A program made the translations under genes and the position numbers. From JAISGQ01 sp964500965 (lineage in GTDB: Bacteria > Bacillota > Clostridia > Oscillospirales > Acutalibacteraceae), in the NCBI GenBank assembly GCA_964500965.1, contig CAZCQZ010000001.1, forward strand, positions 91,605 through 155,604: a DNA stretch of 64,000 nucleotides. The letters are read 5' to 3'. Shown here piece after piece: positions 34,516-41,985 of this stretch (its first letter is position 1; the number at the start of each line of letters is the position of its first letter). Under the pieces are notes generated by a model that did not search any database, had not been told where the DNA came from, and saw only the letters and a list, made by a program, of their open reading frames with translations.

Positions 34516-35820
34516 ATGAAAAAAAGAGCTATCGCATTACTGGCGGTATTGCTGATGATATTTGTTATGATGCAGGGAACGGCAACGCCTGTAAATGCTA
34601 CCGGCACTGCCGCAAGCATCAAGCTACAGCTCAGTGTTGACAAAGAAAGCGTAAGAAAGGGACAGACTTTTTATCTTACATATAATTTGACCAACGCCAG
34701 TCCCTATGACATAAGCTACCTTTCCTTTGCCATATACTATAACTGCGCGGACTTTGAATACTGCGAATTTGTTGCAGACACCGCAAATCATTATCATTCC
34801 GGCTCAAACTCAACGGTGGATTCCACCACGGGTAAAATTACGGTTGAATTTGAATCGAATGCAAATTCCGCATATCTTCACGGGCAGTCTAAAAACGCAA
34901 GCATTGCTTTTAAAATGAAATATAAGGGCAATGGCTATATGCAGGATTCCGTTCAGGAGTTTTATATCGGCGACCTTGTTGTAAAAAGCGAAGCAAGCTA
35001 CACCTATACGGGCATAGATTATACTTTCGGCTCTGCCGAGGTCGATACGAAAAGCGCGTCAATAACCCTTAATGCGCTTTCGGACGATAATACTCTTTCA
35101 AACATCGAGCTTAAAGTCAGCGGAAGCAAAATTGCTCTCGAACCGTCCTTTGACCCGAATGTTACTCAATATGCGGCGTATGTTGAGTACACAGGCGGCA
35201 GTATTGACGCCAAATTCCCGGCAAGCGACAGTGCCGCAACCGTTTCACATAATTTTTCAAGGCAGATAAATACCGGCAGCAATGATTATTACATAGTGGT
35301 AACAGCGGAAAACGGCAGTATCCGCACATATAACATAAATCTTCATCTGATACCACAGGGAATGACGGTTGCCGAATACAAGGAGTATTTAAGCTCTCTC
35401 GACAATCCGGTGTCTTCCGCTCCCGAATTGACATCGGAGCCGGAAATCATATCGGAAACCGATGTGAGCGGAACGGACGATGTTGTGTCAAGCGAGATAC
35501 CGATTATCTCGGAGGAAATAACGCCTACCGACAATGCTGCTCTAAACGAATCAAGCGAAACCGAAAAAGCCGTCGGCGGCTTGAGAGGCTTTCTCGAAAG
35601 CATATCTCCGGCAGTGCTTATAGGAGCACTGGGCGGACTTATTCTGCTTGTGGCAGGAGGCTTTACGGCAGGCTACATCGCACACAAAAAGGTTCAGAGA
35701 GAAAAAATGCTCGCCAATTACCTCGATTATTATAACGACGATTATTACGATGACAGCTACACCGATTACGGCTATGGCGATGATTATTACGAGACAGACG
35801 AATACTATGACGAGTATTGA
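34516..35820 (+). CDS. Membrane-anchored cohesin-like/cadherin-like surface protein
   Basis: The 434-residue protein has a signal peptide (1-28), a cohesin-like beta-sandwich (about 33-185, opening IKLQLSVDKESVRKGQTFYL), a cadherin-like beta-sandwich (about 192-280, with LSNIELKVSG and SFDPNVTQYAAYV), a Ser/Glu/Thr linker, one transmembrane helix (about 362-385) with following basic residues, and a cytoplasmic tail of about 45 residues made mostly of Tyr, Asp and Glu. The domain order matches the protein at 37452, and a dockerin-bearing amidase lies between. Seen: architecture. Inferred: the cohesin-like domain may dock the amidase. No catalytic motif. Confidence 0.8.
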   Translation: MKKRAIALLAVLLMIFVMMQGTATPVNATGTAASIKLQLSVDKESVRKGQTFYLTYNLTNASPYDISYLSFAIYYNCADFEYCEFVADTANHYHSGSNSTVDSTTGKITVEFESNANSAYLHGQSKNASIAFKMKYKGNGYMQDSVQEFYIGDLVVKSEASYTYTGIDYTFGSAEVDTKSASITLNALSDDNTLSNIELKVSGSKIALEPSFDPNVTQYAAYVEYTGGSIDAKFPASDSAATVSHNFSRQINTGSNDYYIVVTAENGSIRTYNINLHLIPQGMTVAEYKEYLSSLDNPVSSAPELTSEPEIISETDVSGTDDVVSSEIPIISEEITPTDNAALNESSETEKAVGGLRGFLESISPAVLIGALGGLILLVAGGFTAGYIAHKKVQREKMLANYLDYYNDDYYDDSYTDYGYGDDYYETDEYYDEY

Positions 35821-35837
35821 TTAAAAGGAGAAGCGAC

Positions 35838-37415
35838 ATGAACAAAATGAACGGAAAGGTCAAGGCGTGGATAATAGTTACGTTGTGCCTTGTTTTGGCT
35901 GCTTTCATGGTGCCGTTTATTACAGCGGAATATGAAGCGGATACCGATGCTCCGGTTGTCATTGTTCTCGACCCCGGACACGGCGGACCGGATTTCGGCG
36001 CATGTAATACTGCCGACGGCATTTACGAATCGGACCTGAATCTTGCCATTGCACGTGCCTGTTACGAAGAACTTCAGCGTTATGACGGCGTTAAGGTCTA
36101 TATGACCCATAACGGTCTTGACCCCAAAGGCTCAAAAATGACTCTCAACGAGCGTGTACGCTATGCAAACAGTGTCAATGCGGACATTCTTATCAGTCTG
36201 CACTGCAATGCCGCCGAAAGCGACACCGCCTGCGGCTCGGAGGTTTACGTTTCCCACAGTACATATAAATCGGAATATAACGAAAAAAGTACGGAGCTGG
36301 CAGTGTGCTTTCTGAAAAACTTCCGTGAGCTGGGCTTTGAAATAAGAGGCGTAAAAACCCGCCTCAGCAACGGCTCAAGACAGTACTACCATTCGGACGG
36401 TACCCAGGAGGTCGGAGATTATTACGCGGTCATCGGTGATACAATTAAGTATTATGCGATTCCCGGAATTCTCGTGGAGCACGGCTTCGTCAAAGGTGAC
36501 GCGGAGCGGCTTAACAGCGCGGAAAAGCTTGCCGCAATAGGAGTTGCCGATGCTCAGGCAATAGCGGAATACTACGGGCTGACGCTTAAAGAAAATGCCG
36601 ATACCTCGCGACAGGACAGCCTGTACGAAAATGTTTACCTGACCGACGAGGAGCGCAGAGAGGTCACGGAGCTGGAGGAGTATATTCTCAGTTTGCCTGT
36701 TGAAATAACCCGTGATGATGAGCTTGACATTACACGCATCAACGAAATATATGAAAGCCTGAGCGATGAACAGCTTAAAATAATCGACGATGATGTGGTT
36801 TCTACGCTGTATCAGGCACTTTTGCAGCTTGAATATCTGCGATACCCAATCAGGCTTGAAATTCGCGATAATGAAAATCTGTTTATAAACATGTTCGATA
36901 AAACGCTGAGCGGATTTGAAATCGGCAACGACGGCATAACAGTGGACGAAATAATCGGCAGTGTTAATATTGCCTTCGATATGAAATCGTTGATTGAAAA
37001 CGAAAGATATACCGCCGAGGAGCAGTTAATTGCCGAGGGCAATTACGAGCCTGCACAGGAGGAAATTCTGGAACGCGCACGGCAGAATGTTAACGATTAT
37101 CTCCTGAACGCGGCGTTTACGATAGTTATGACCGACCAGAACGGCGAAATAATCAGCGGTGACGAGCTTGTCGGAAACGGCTGTCATGTTTGCATAATCG
37201 CGGATATGGAATACGTCCAGACTGTGACGGTAACTCTTGCCGGTGACATAAGCGGAGACGGAGTTATAGATTCGCTGGATAATCTTATGCTGTCAAGCTA
37301 TGTTCAAAACGGCACGGAGCTTACACGGGAGCAGCTTCTGGCGGCGGACATCAACGGTGACGGCGTTGCGGATTCTGCCGATGCGGAGCTTCTCGCCGCC
37401 ATGATACTGGGCTAG
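35838..37415 (+). CDS. N-acetylmuramoyl-L-alanine amidase with C-terminal dockerin
   Basis: The 525-residue protein has an N-terminal signal/anchor helix (11-30) and an Amidase_3 domain (about 40-248) with zinc ligands His48 (DPGHGG), Glu64 and His122 (SLHCNA) and catalytic Glu214 (LVEHGF), so it should cut the amide bond between MurNAc and the stem peptide. A helical/beta linker follows, then a type I dockerin with two calcium loops starting at Asp470 (DISGDGVIDSLD) and Asp504 (DINGDGVADSAD). The ATG at 35838 follows AAAAGGAG. Its neighbours carry cohesin-like domains, so it may be held at the membrane by them. Confidence 0.93.
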   Translation: MNKMNGKVKAWIIVTLCLVLAAFMVPFITAEYEADTDAPVVIVLDPGHGGPDFGACNTADGIYESDLNLAIARACYEELQRYDGVKVYMTHNGLDPKGSKMTLNERVRYANSVNADILISLHCNAAESDTACGSEVYVSHSTYKSEYNEKSTELAVCFLKNFRELGFEIRGVKTRLSNGSRQYYHSDGTQEVGDYYAVIGDTIKYYAIPGILVEHGFVKGDAERLNSAEKLAAIGVADAQAIAEYYGLTLKENADTSRQDSLYENVYLTDEERREVTELEEYILSLPVEITRDDELDITRINEIYESLSDEQLKIIDDDVVSTLYQALLQLEYLRYPIRLEIRDNENLFINMFDKTLSGFEIGNDGITVDEIIGSVNIAFDMKSLIENERYTAEEQLIAEGNYEPAQEEILERARQNVNDYLLNAAFTIVMTDQNGEIISGDELVGNGCHVCIIADMEYVQTVTVTLAGDISGDGVIDSLDNLMLSSYVQNGTELTREQLLAADINGDGVADSADAELLAAMILG

Positions 37416-37451
37416 GACATGCTGCCCACAGTTATACGGAGGCAATCCACT

Positions 37452-38879
37452 TTGAAAAACAAAATCATAAAAACAGCACTTGCCGTGCTGACGGTGTGTG
37501 CGGCTGTATTTTCCCTCTTTTGCCTGCCTGTCCATGACGTGCAGGCGGCTGTATCGCCGCAGTTTACGCTGGGGGTAGACAGGGAAAGCGTTTCTCAGGG
37601 CGAATATGTAACGGTAACTTTGTTTGTAACAAATGCAACGGAAATTCCCGTAACTGCATTCAAGGGAACAATTACGTTCAATTCAAGATATTGTGAATAT
37701 TTGTCGTATATTCTGGAAAGCGACATGAACAACTGCGTCATGTGCGGTGACAGCAGTGTTTATATAAAAGACAATACTGTCAGCTTTCTTTATAACGACC
37801 CCTCCGCATCTGTTATACCCGGAGACGGCACCACCAAAAGAGTATTCAGCATAAGCTTTGCAATACCGACGGGCGCTCCACGGGGGACAACCTATTTTTC
37901 GGCGGCAATTGAAGGCTGCTACGGAAACGCAGAGGGTAGCCATACCTTTTCGGTAGGGTCTATAACTCAGGTCAGCGTCTCAGTCAGAGCTGCCGCCACT
38001 ACTACAACGACAACAACAACTACAACCACTTCTACTACCACCACTACGACAACAACTGCCTCAACCGAGACGCGCTCCTCCGATGCATCTCTTGCGGAGC
38101 TGATTGTCTCCCCCGGAGACTTGAATCCGAGGTTTTCGCCGGATAATGTCGCCTACACCGTCACTGTCCCCTATGAGGTTTCGGTGATACGCATTGTGGC
38201 TTCGGCCAATTATTACAGAGCAAATGTTTACGGAACAGGCGCAGAACCGTTGAACGTGGGCAGCAATATTTTTAATGTAATGGTAGTTGCGGAGGACGGA
38301 ACTGTAAAGCAATACGGCATAATAGTACAGCGGCAGGCACAGACCGTTGCAGAGCCGGTTACGTCCGATTCCGATTCGGCGGTAATAATCATGCCGATTA
38401 CGCCCACCGATATTGTAATATCTCAGAGTGATATTACAATCGGTATAGTCACGCCTACCGATTCCGAGCTTGATGCGCTTTTAAGTGCGGTTACGCAGGA
38501 ACAAGCGGCTGACAGCGACAACACATTTAAAATCATCGGCATATCCTTTGCAGTGCTCGCATTGTTTTTCTTCGGCTTCCTGTCGGGTTATTACATCGAC
38601 AAGGCAAACAAAAAGCGCGAAGAAGAAAATCGCATCGTGAGAGAGCTTGCATACGGAAGACAGAACAGCGACAATGATATGCAAAGCATCACCGATTCCT
38701 ATGACAATCCCTTTGACAGTCTTTATGAAAATTCATACGAAAATTCATACGAAAATTCATACGAAAATTCATACGAAAATCCATATGATAATTCGTATGA
38801 TAACCGGTACGGTATGAATTACGGCGATGTTAACAACGAATATCAAAACGGCTTCGACGATTTTAACGGCTACAATTGA
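37452..38879 (+). CDS. Membrane-anchored cohesin-like surface protein with poly-Thr linker and YENS-repeat tail
   Basis: The 475-residue protein most likely starts at TTG 37452, nine bases after GGAGG; the only ATG in frame (37419) lies before that site. It has a signal peptide (1-32), a cohesin-like domain (about 35-178, opening FTLGVDRESVSQGEYVTV), a near-pure Thr linker (183-205), a cadherin-like beta-sandwich (about 210-295), a spacer, a transmembrane helix (about 361-382), a basic stop-transfer segment and a tail with tandem YENS/YDNS repeats (425-453). It begins 36 bases after the amidase stop. Proposed role: docking partner of dockerin proteins (inference). Confidence 0.8.
   Translation: MKNKIIKTALAVLTVCAAVFSLFCLPVHDVQAAVSPQFTLGVDRESVSQGEYVTVTLFVTNATEIPVTAFKGTITFNSRYCEYLSYILESDMNNCVMCGDSSVYIKDNTVSFLYNDPSASVIPGDGTTKRVFSISFAIPTGAPRGTTYFSAAIEGCYGNAEGSHTFSVGSITQVSVSVRAAATTTTTTTTTTTSTTTTTTTTASTETRSSDASLAELIVSPGDLNPRFSPDNVAYTVTVPYEVSVIRIVASANYYRANVYGTGAEPLNVGSNIFNVMVVAEDGTVKQYGIIVQRQAQTVAEPVTSDSDSAVIIMPITPTDIVISQSDITIGIVTPTDSELDALLSAVTQEQAADSDNTFKIIGISFAVLALFFFGFLSGYYIDKANKKREEENRIVRELAYGRQNSDNDMQSITDSYDNPFDSLYENSYENSYENSYENSYENPYDNSYDNRYGMNYGDVNNEYQNGFDDFNGYN
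37996..38060 (+). repeat. ACN trinucleotide tract encoding poly-Thr linker
   Basis: About twenty consecutive threonine codons (ACT/ACA/ACC/ACG mixed), interrupted by one Ser codon. Codons are varied, which limits slippage, so the linker seems kept by selection for the amino acid. Confidence 0.85.
38724..38798 (+). repeat. Tandem 12-bp repeat encoding YENS units
   Basis: TATGAAAATTCA-type units (later TACGAAAATTCA) run head to tail four times almost identically, then decay to CATATGATAATTCG-like copies. Each unit adds four residues in frame, so copy-number change would vary tail length without a frameshift. Confidence 0.9.
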
Positions 38880-38900
38880 TAATGAATTTAAGCTTATATT

Positions 38901-38940
38901 TATTGAAACAGGCATGACCGAAATCATGCCTGTTTCAATA
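38901..38940. terminator. Bidirectional terminator after the cohesin-like operon
   Basis: A perfect 17-bp stem (TATTGAAACAGGCATGA with its complement) and loop CCGAAA between convergent genes at 38879 and 38959. Confidence 0.87.
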
Positions 38941-38958
38941 AAATGCAGTATTCAGGTA

Positions 38959-39360
38959 TCAGCACTCAATCATTTTGACGTAGTATGTCCTCTTTCTCGG
39001 ACCGTCAAATTCAACGAAGTAAATGTTTTGCCATATTCCCAGCAACGGCCAGCCCTCCCTGATTATGACAGTGACCTGGCAGCCGAGACTGCTGGAACGT
39101 ATATGAGCATAGGAGTTACCCTCGGAGTGCAGATAATCCGGAGAGTCCGGGAACGCACGGGAAAGTCCGAGCAAAAGGTCTTTTCCGACGTTGACATCGG
39201 TATTTTCATTCATGGTAACCGACGCGGTCGTGTGAGGACAGTAGACCAGTGCAATTCCCTCCTCGATTCCGCTTTCCTTAATGGCGTCCGATACACTTTT
39301 AGTGATATTATACACACCTGTTTTTTCGGTTTGCAGAGAAAATTCCAATACCTTACCCAT
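38959..39360 (-). CDS. YjbQ-family protein (UPF0047)
   Basis: The 133-residue protein belongs to the YjbQ/UPF0047 family, small soluble trimers with reported side activity as thiamine-phosphate synthase. The conserved CPHTTASVTMNEN and the His in YAHIRSSSLG are present. The ATG at 39360 follows GGGGG; a frame extension to 39414 would cross into the divergent comEA-like start. Only 38 bases separate the two divergent starts. Confidence 0.92.
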   Translation of the reverse strand: MGKVLEFSLQTEKTGVYNITKSVSDAIKESGIEEGIALVYCPHTTASVTMNENTDVNVGKDLLLGLSRAFPDSPDYLHSEGNSYAHIRSSSLGCQVTVIIREGWPLLGIWQNIYFVEFDGPRKRTYYVKMIEC

Positions 39361-39398
39361 AGAATAACCCCCTAAAATTTTATAATGTGGTGATTGAA

Positions 39399-39788
39399 AT
39401 GAAATTGCCGACAAAATACTACGTATTTATCGTACTGATTTTAGTGATGTGTGCTGTTATGATTATAACGTATTATTTTGAGTACACATCGGGTAAGCAA
39501 ATTGTATCCGAGGAAATTTATTCCGCACATTCACGGGCATATTCAGTACAAAAAGAGACTGAGACAAGTGAAAGCGACATTGCGAAAACCGTGAATATCA
39601 ACACGGCAACGGCACAGGAGCTGGCGGATTTTCTGCCCGGCATCGGAATTGTAAAAGCCGAAAGCATAGTCGCCTATCGCGAGGCAATAGGCGGCTTTAA
39701 ATCGGTAGATGAGCTGATAGAGGTTCAGGGCATAGGCGAATCAACCTTGGAGAAGATTCGCGCCTATTGCAGAGTGACAGATGATTAG
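39399..39788 (+). CDS. ComEA-like membrane-anchored helix-hairpin-helix protein
   Basis: The 130-residue protein has one N-terminal membrane helix (about 8-28), a short linker, and a C-terminal double helix-hairpin-helix DNA-binding domain: NINTATAQELADFLPGIG and VDELIEVQGIGESTLEKIR. ComEA proteins bind incoming double-stranded DNA outside the membrane during natural transformation; whether this organism is competent is unknown, as no comEC is near. The ATG at 39399 has only a GGTG site. Its stop overlaps the convergent PH-domain gene by four bases. Confidence 0.88.
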   Translation: MKLPTKYYVFIVLILVMCAVMIITYYFEYTSGKQIVSEEIYSAHSRAYSVQKETETSESDIAKTVNINTATAQELADFLPGIGIVKAESIVAYREAIGGFKSVDELIEVQGIGESTLEKIRAYCRVTDD

Positions 39789-40204
39789 ATGTCGAAATGC
39801 TCCATGTGGTCGGGAATGCCGTCACCATCGGTATCGGGCATGGAATCAATCATTTCGGAGCCGCGTATTCCTCTGCTGCTTCTGTCCTTTTCAAGATATT
39901 CGGTAAGGTATGCGCGAAATTCACGGACGTGCTTTATGTTCTTGATCTGGAAATTACCGCTGGACTGATCCTTTGAGTTGACCTCAAGAGTACCCAGCCC
40001 CACCAGACGTTGCCACAGTGAACGTCGAACAGTCATATCGACAATACGATAAAGCTTTACTTCGTCCTCAACTGTATTAAGAAAACCGGTTTTGATTATG
40101 AGGATTTTGTCGGTAAGTGTGTAGGTTGTAAAGGTGAAAGGCAGACCCAAAAATAGCCACCTTTGACGCTCTTTGATGATAATGTTATCTTTGGCGATTG
40201 ACAT
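39785..40204 (-). CDS. Bacterial PH-domain protein with a terminal calcium-loop motif
   Basis: The 139-residue protein is a bPH2 (YdbS-like) domain: YTLTDKILIIKTGFLNTVEDEVKLYRI followed by SLWQRLVGLGTLEV. It lacks the membrane helices usually found before this domain. After about residue 105 it gains a tail ending DTDGDGIPDHMEHFDI, where Asp124, Asp126, Asp128 and Asp132 match an EF-hand/dockerin-type calcium loop. The cellular partner is unknown. Its stop overlaps that of the convergent comEA-like gene. Confidence 0.82.
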   Translation of the reverse strand: MSIAKDNIIIKERQRWLFLGLPFTFTTYTLTDKILIIKTGFLNTVEDEVKLYRIVDMTVRRSLWQRLVGLGTLEVNSKDQSSGNFQIKNIKHVREFRAYLTEYLEKDRSSRGIRGSEMIDSMPDTDGDGIPDHMEHFDI

Positions 40205-40395
40205 GATTCATACCTCCGTATACTGTTTTTCTAAAGTATAGCACAGATTTTTAAATAAAACAATATTTCAGCGAACACTGATTTAATAAATTGCATAAAT
40301 CAAAAATAGAAAATGAGTATACAAGAGCAAGAAAGAGAAAAACAGAGAAATCACGAGTTCGTGCCGAAGTACATTAAATTTGTCTTAAAAAAGTG

Positions 40396-40424
40396 TTGAC
40401 TTGTGGAAAACACTGTGATATTAT
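40396..40424 (+). promoter_or_regulatory. rplM-rpsI promoter
   Basis: TTGACT (40396-40401), 17 bases, TATTAT (40419-40424), leader of about 58 bases before rplM. Confidence 0.8.
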
Positions 40425-40435
40425 ACTCAAGCAAA

Positions 40436-40462
40436 GTGACTTCGCAAGGCGTTGTCACGCCT
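40436..40462 (+). promoter_or_regulatory. Candidate ribosomal-protein leader (L13-type)
   Basis: Two mutually exclusive short stems share bases: GTGAC (40436) with GTCAC (40454), and AGGCG (40447) with CGCCT (40458). Their place just before the ribosome site fits an autoregulatory leader as known for L13 in Bacillus, but stems are short. Confidence 0.35.
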
Positions 40463-40488
40463 ATATTATATTTAGGAGGAACCTAAGA

Positions 40489-40917
40489 ATGTCAACATTT
40501 ATGCCCAAGGTCGGTCAGGTTGACCGCAAGTGGTATGTTCTTGACGCTGCCGGAAAGCCCCTTGGCAGAGTTGCTGCTCAGGCTGCTGTTCTTCTCCGCG
40601 GCAAGCATAAGCCCACTTTTGCCCCTCATGTTGATTGCGGCGACCATGTAATCGTCATCAACTGTGATAAGGCTGTTCTTACCGGAAGCAAGATGGATAA
40701 GAAGATTTATTACCGTCACACCGGCTACATCGGACACCTTAAATCTACTAAGGCTAAGGTACTTCTCAAGTCTAAGCCTACCCGTCCCATGGAGCTTGCT
40801 ATCAAGGGAATGATTCCCGATACCACTATCGGTCGTGCAGCTCTTACCAGACTGCGTTGCTATGCAGGCGCAGAGCACAAGCATCAGGCACAGCAGCCTG
40901 AGACTTGGGAACTTTAA
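40489..40917 (+). CDS. rplM: Ribosomal protein uL13
   Basis: A 142-residue early-assembly large-subunit protein. KWYVLDAAGKPLGRVA, HVDCGDHVIVIN and the GMIPDTTIGRAAL region are standard. The ATG at 40489 follows AGGAGG. It is paired with rpsI 14 bases downstream, the universal rplM-rpsI operon. Confidence 0.98.
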   Translation: MSTFMPKVGQVDRKWYVLDAAGKPLGRVAAQAAVLLRGKHKPTFAPHVDCGDHVIVINCDKAVLTGSKMDKKIYYRHTGYIGHLKSTKAKVLLKSKPTRPMELAIKGMIPDTTIGRAALTRLRCYAGAEHKHQAQQPETWEL

Positions 40918-40931
40918 GGAGGTAACGAAGA

Positions 40932-41333
40932 ATGTACGATAAAGCACCTTATTTCTACGGTACAGGAAGAAGAAAGTCCTCCGTTGCAAGAGTTCGTCTC
41001 TATCAGGGTACCGGCAAGATTACTATTAACGGCCGCGATATTGATGATTATTTCGGTCTTGAGACTTTGAAGCTCATCGTTCGTCAGCCCCTTGCACTTA
41101 CCAACACCGCAGAGAAGTTCGACATCGTATGTAATGTCGGCGGCGGCGGAGTAACCGGTCAGGCAGGCGCAATCCGTCACGGCATTTCCCGTGCACTTCT
41201 CCAGTTCGATTCTGAAAAGCTTCGCCCCATTCTTAAAAAGGCCGGCTTCCTCACTCGTGACCCTCGAATGAAGGAAAGAAAGAAGTACGGTCTGAAAGCC
41301 GCACGTCGTGCACCCCAGTTCTCAAAGAGATAA
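40932..41333 (+). CDS. rpsI: Ribosomal protein uS9
   Basis: A 133-residue small-subunit protein whose C-terminal arm reaches the P-site tRNA. It shows GTGRRKSSVARVRL, GGGVTGQAGAIRHGISRAL and the basic end RRAPQFSKR. The ribosome site AAGGAGG overlaps the end of rplM. Confidence 0.98.
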   Translation: MYDKAPYFYGTGRRKSSVARVRLYQGTGKITINGRDIDDYFGLETLKLIVRQPLALTNTAEKFDIVCNVGGGGVTGQAGAIRHGISRALLQFDSEKLRPILKKAGFLTRDPRMKERKKYGLKAARRAPQFSKR

Positions 41334-41345
41334 CAATTTATCACC

Positions 41346-41380
41346 GAAAAGCCTTGTATTTCAAGGCTTTTCTTGTTTTT
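41346..41380 (+). terminator. rplM-rpsI terminator
   Basis: GAAAAGCCTTG / CAAGGCTTTTC with loop TATTT, followed by TTGTTTTT. Confidence 0.92.
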
Positions 41381-41502
41381 ATAACGGATTTTGATTGCTA
41401 TTTGATGTACGAAAACGTAAAAACAGGCAAGCTCGCTATGAGCTTACCTGTTTGCTTTTGATTCATTCTCCAACTGTTGACAAAAAGCGAAGTACACCAA
41501 AT

Positions 41503-41597
41503 GAAATAAATCCACCCACGCCCGCAGGCATTTCACATGGCGAAGCAATATTTCACGCTCGGAGAGCATTTCACAAATTCCGAAAGGGATTTATTTC
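41503..41597. repeat. Bounded repeat element with GCATTTCAC units
   Basis: An 11-bp perfect inverted repeat (GAAATAAATCC at 41503, GGATTTATTTC at 41587) bounds a block of roughly 20-bp degenerate units of the form GCATTTCACnnnnnCGA (near 41527, 41545, 41566). Hairpins flank it on both sides (41420-41456 and 41604-41642). No credible gene overlaps it. I believe similar blocks are scattered in related gut Clostridia, but I cannot confirm that here. Together with the rpsI terminator it fills the 311-base gap between rpsI and the tRNA. Confidence 0.6.
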
Positions 41598-41644
41598 GTT
41601 GAAAGAAGCACCTCTCGTCCGACAGACGAAAGGTGCTTCTTTTC

Positions 41645-41734
41645 TGGCGGAGAAGGAGGGATTTGAACCCTCGCGCCAGTTACCCAGCCTACTCCCTTAG
41701 CAGGGGAGCCCCTTCACCACTTGGGTACTTCTCC
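41645..41734 (-). tRNA. tRNA-Ser (anticodon GCU)
   Basis: On the minus strand the 90-base gene starts GGAGAAG and ends CTTCTCC plus G and an encoded CCA. The anticodon stem CTCCC/GGGAG encloses CTGCTAA, giving anticodon GCU for AGC/AGU serine codons. A long variable arm, typical of class II tRNAs, and the T arm GAGGG-TTCAAAT-CCCTC are present. It has its own promoter upstream. Confidence 0.96.
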
Positions 41735-41749
41735 GTAGTGAACACACAA

Positions 41750-41778
41750 ATTATAGCATCTTATCCATAACAAGTCAA
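41750..41778 (-). promoter_or_regulatory. tRNA-Ser promoter
   Basis: Minus strand TTGACT (41773-41778), 17 bases, TATAAT (41750-41755), 16 bases before the mature 5' end. Confidence 0.85.
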
Positions 41779-41830
41779 GTAAAATTTACGCGATAATAAA
41801 AAATTCTCCGCAAATCGGATTTTTGAAAAA

Positions 41831-41877
41831 ATACAAAGCTTAAACAGTGCGGTTTGAAGCTGAATGTTTATATCAAA
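41831..41877. repeat. Dispersed element, partial copy C
   Basis: The segment containing AAAGCTTAAAC and ending GCTGAATGTTTATATCAAAC resembles the right half of copy A (CTGAATGTTTTTATCAA). The left half is poorly conserved, so homology is tentative. Confidence 0.35.
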
Positions 41878-41896
41878 CAACGGCGCTAAAATACGC

Positions 41897-41931
41897 ACAG
41901 GGACTGCGGAGGTCATTTCCGAAGTCCCTGT
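41897..41931. terminator. Hairpin downstream of the VWA gene
   Basis: ACAGGGACT pairs with AGTCCCTGT around a second short stem (GCGGA/TTCCG). It lies 55 bases past the VWA stop on the minus strand; no T-run follows. Confidence 0.5.
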
Positions 41932-41985
41932 TATCATCAAGCAATGTAAAAATGCCTTACGAAAGCCGAAAATGATTATGTTTTC

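Noticed and set aside
37996..38798. Repeats in the 37452 gene as a CRISPR array
   Set aside because: Units are 3 or 12 bases, in frame, and without spacers; they encode poly-Thr and YENS. No CRISPR array or cas gene was seen anywhere in the window.
41395..41700. A 101-codon plus-strand frame between rpsI and tRNA-Ser
   Set aside because: It runs through the repeat block and into the tRNA; its translation follows the repeat units. Not a gene.
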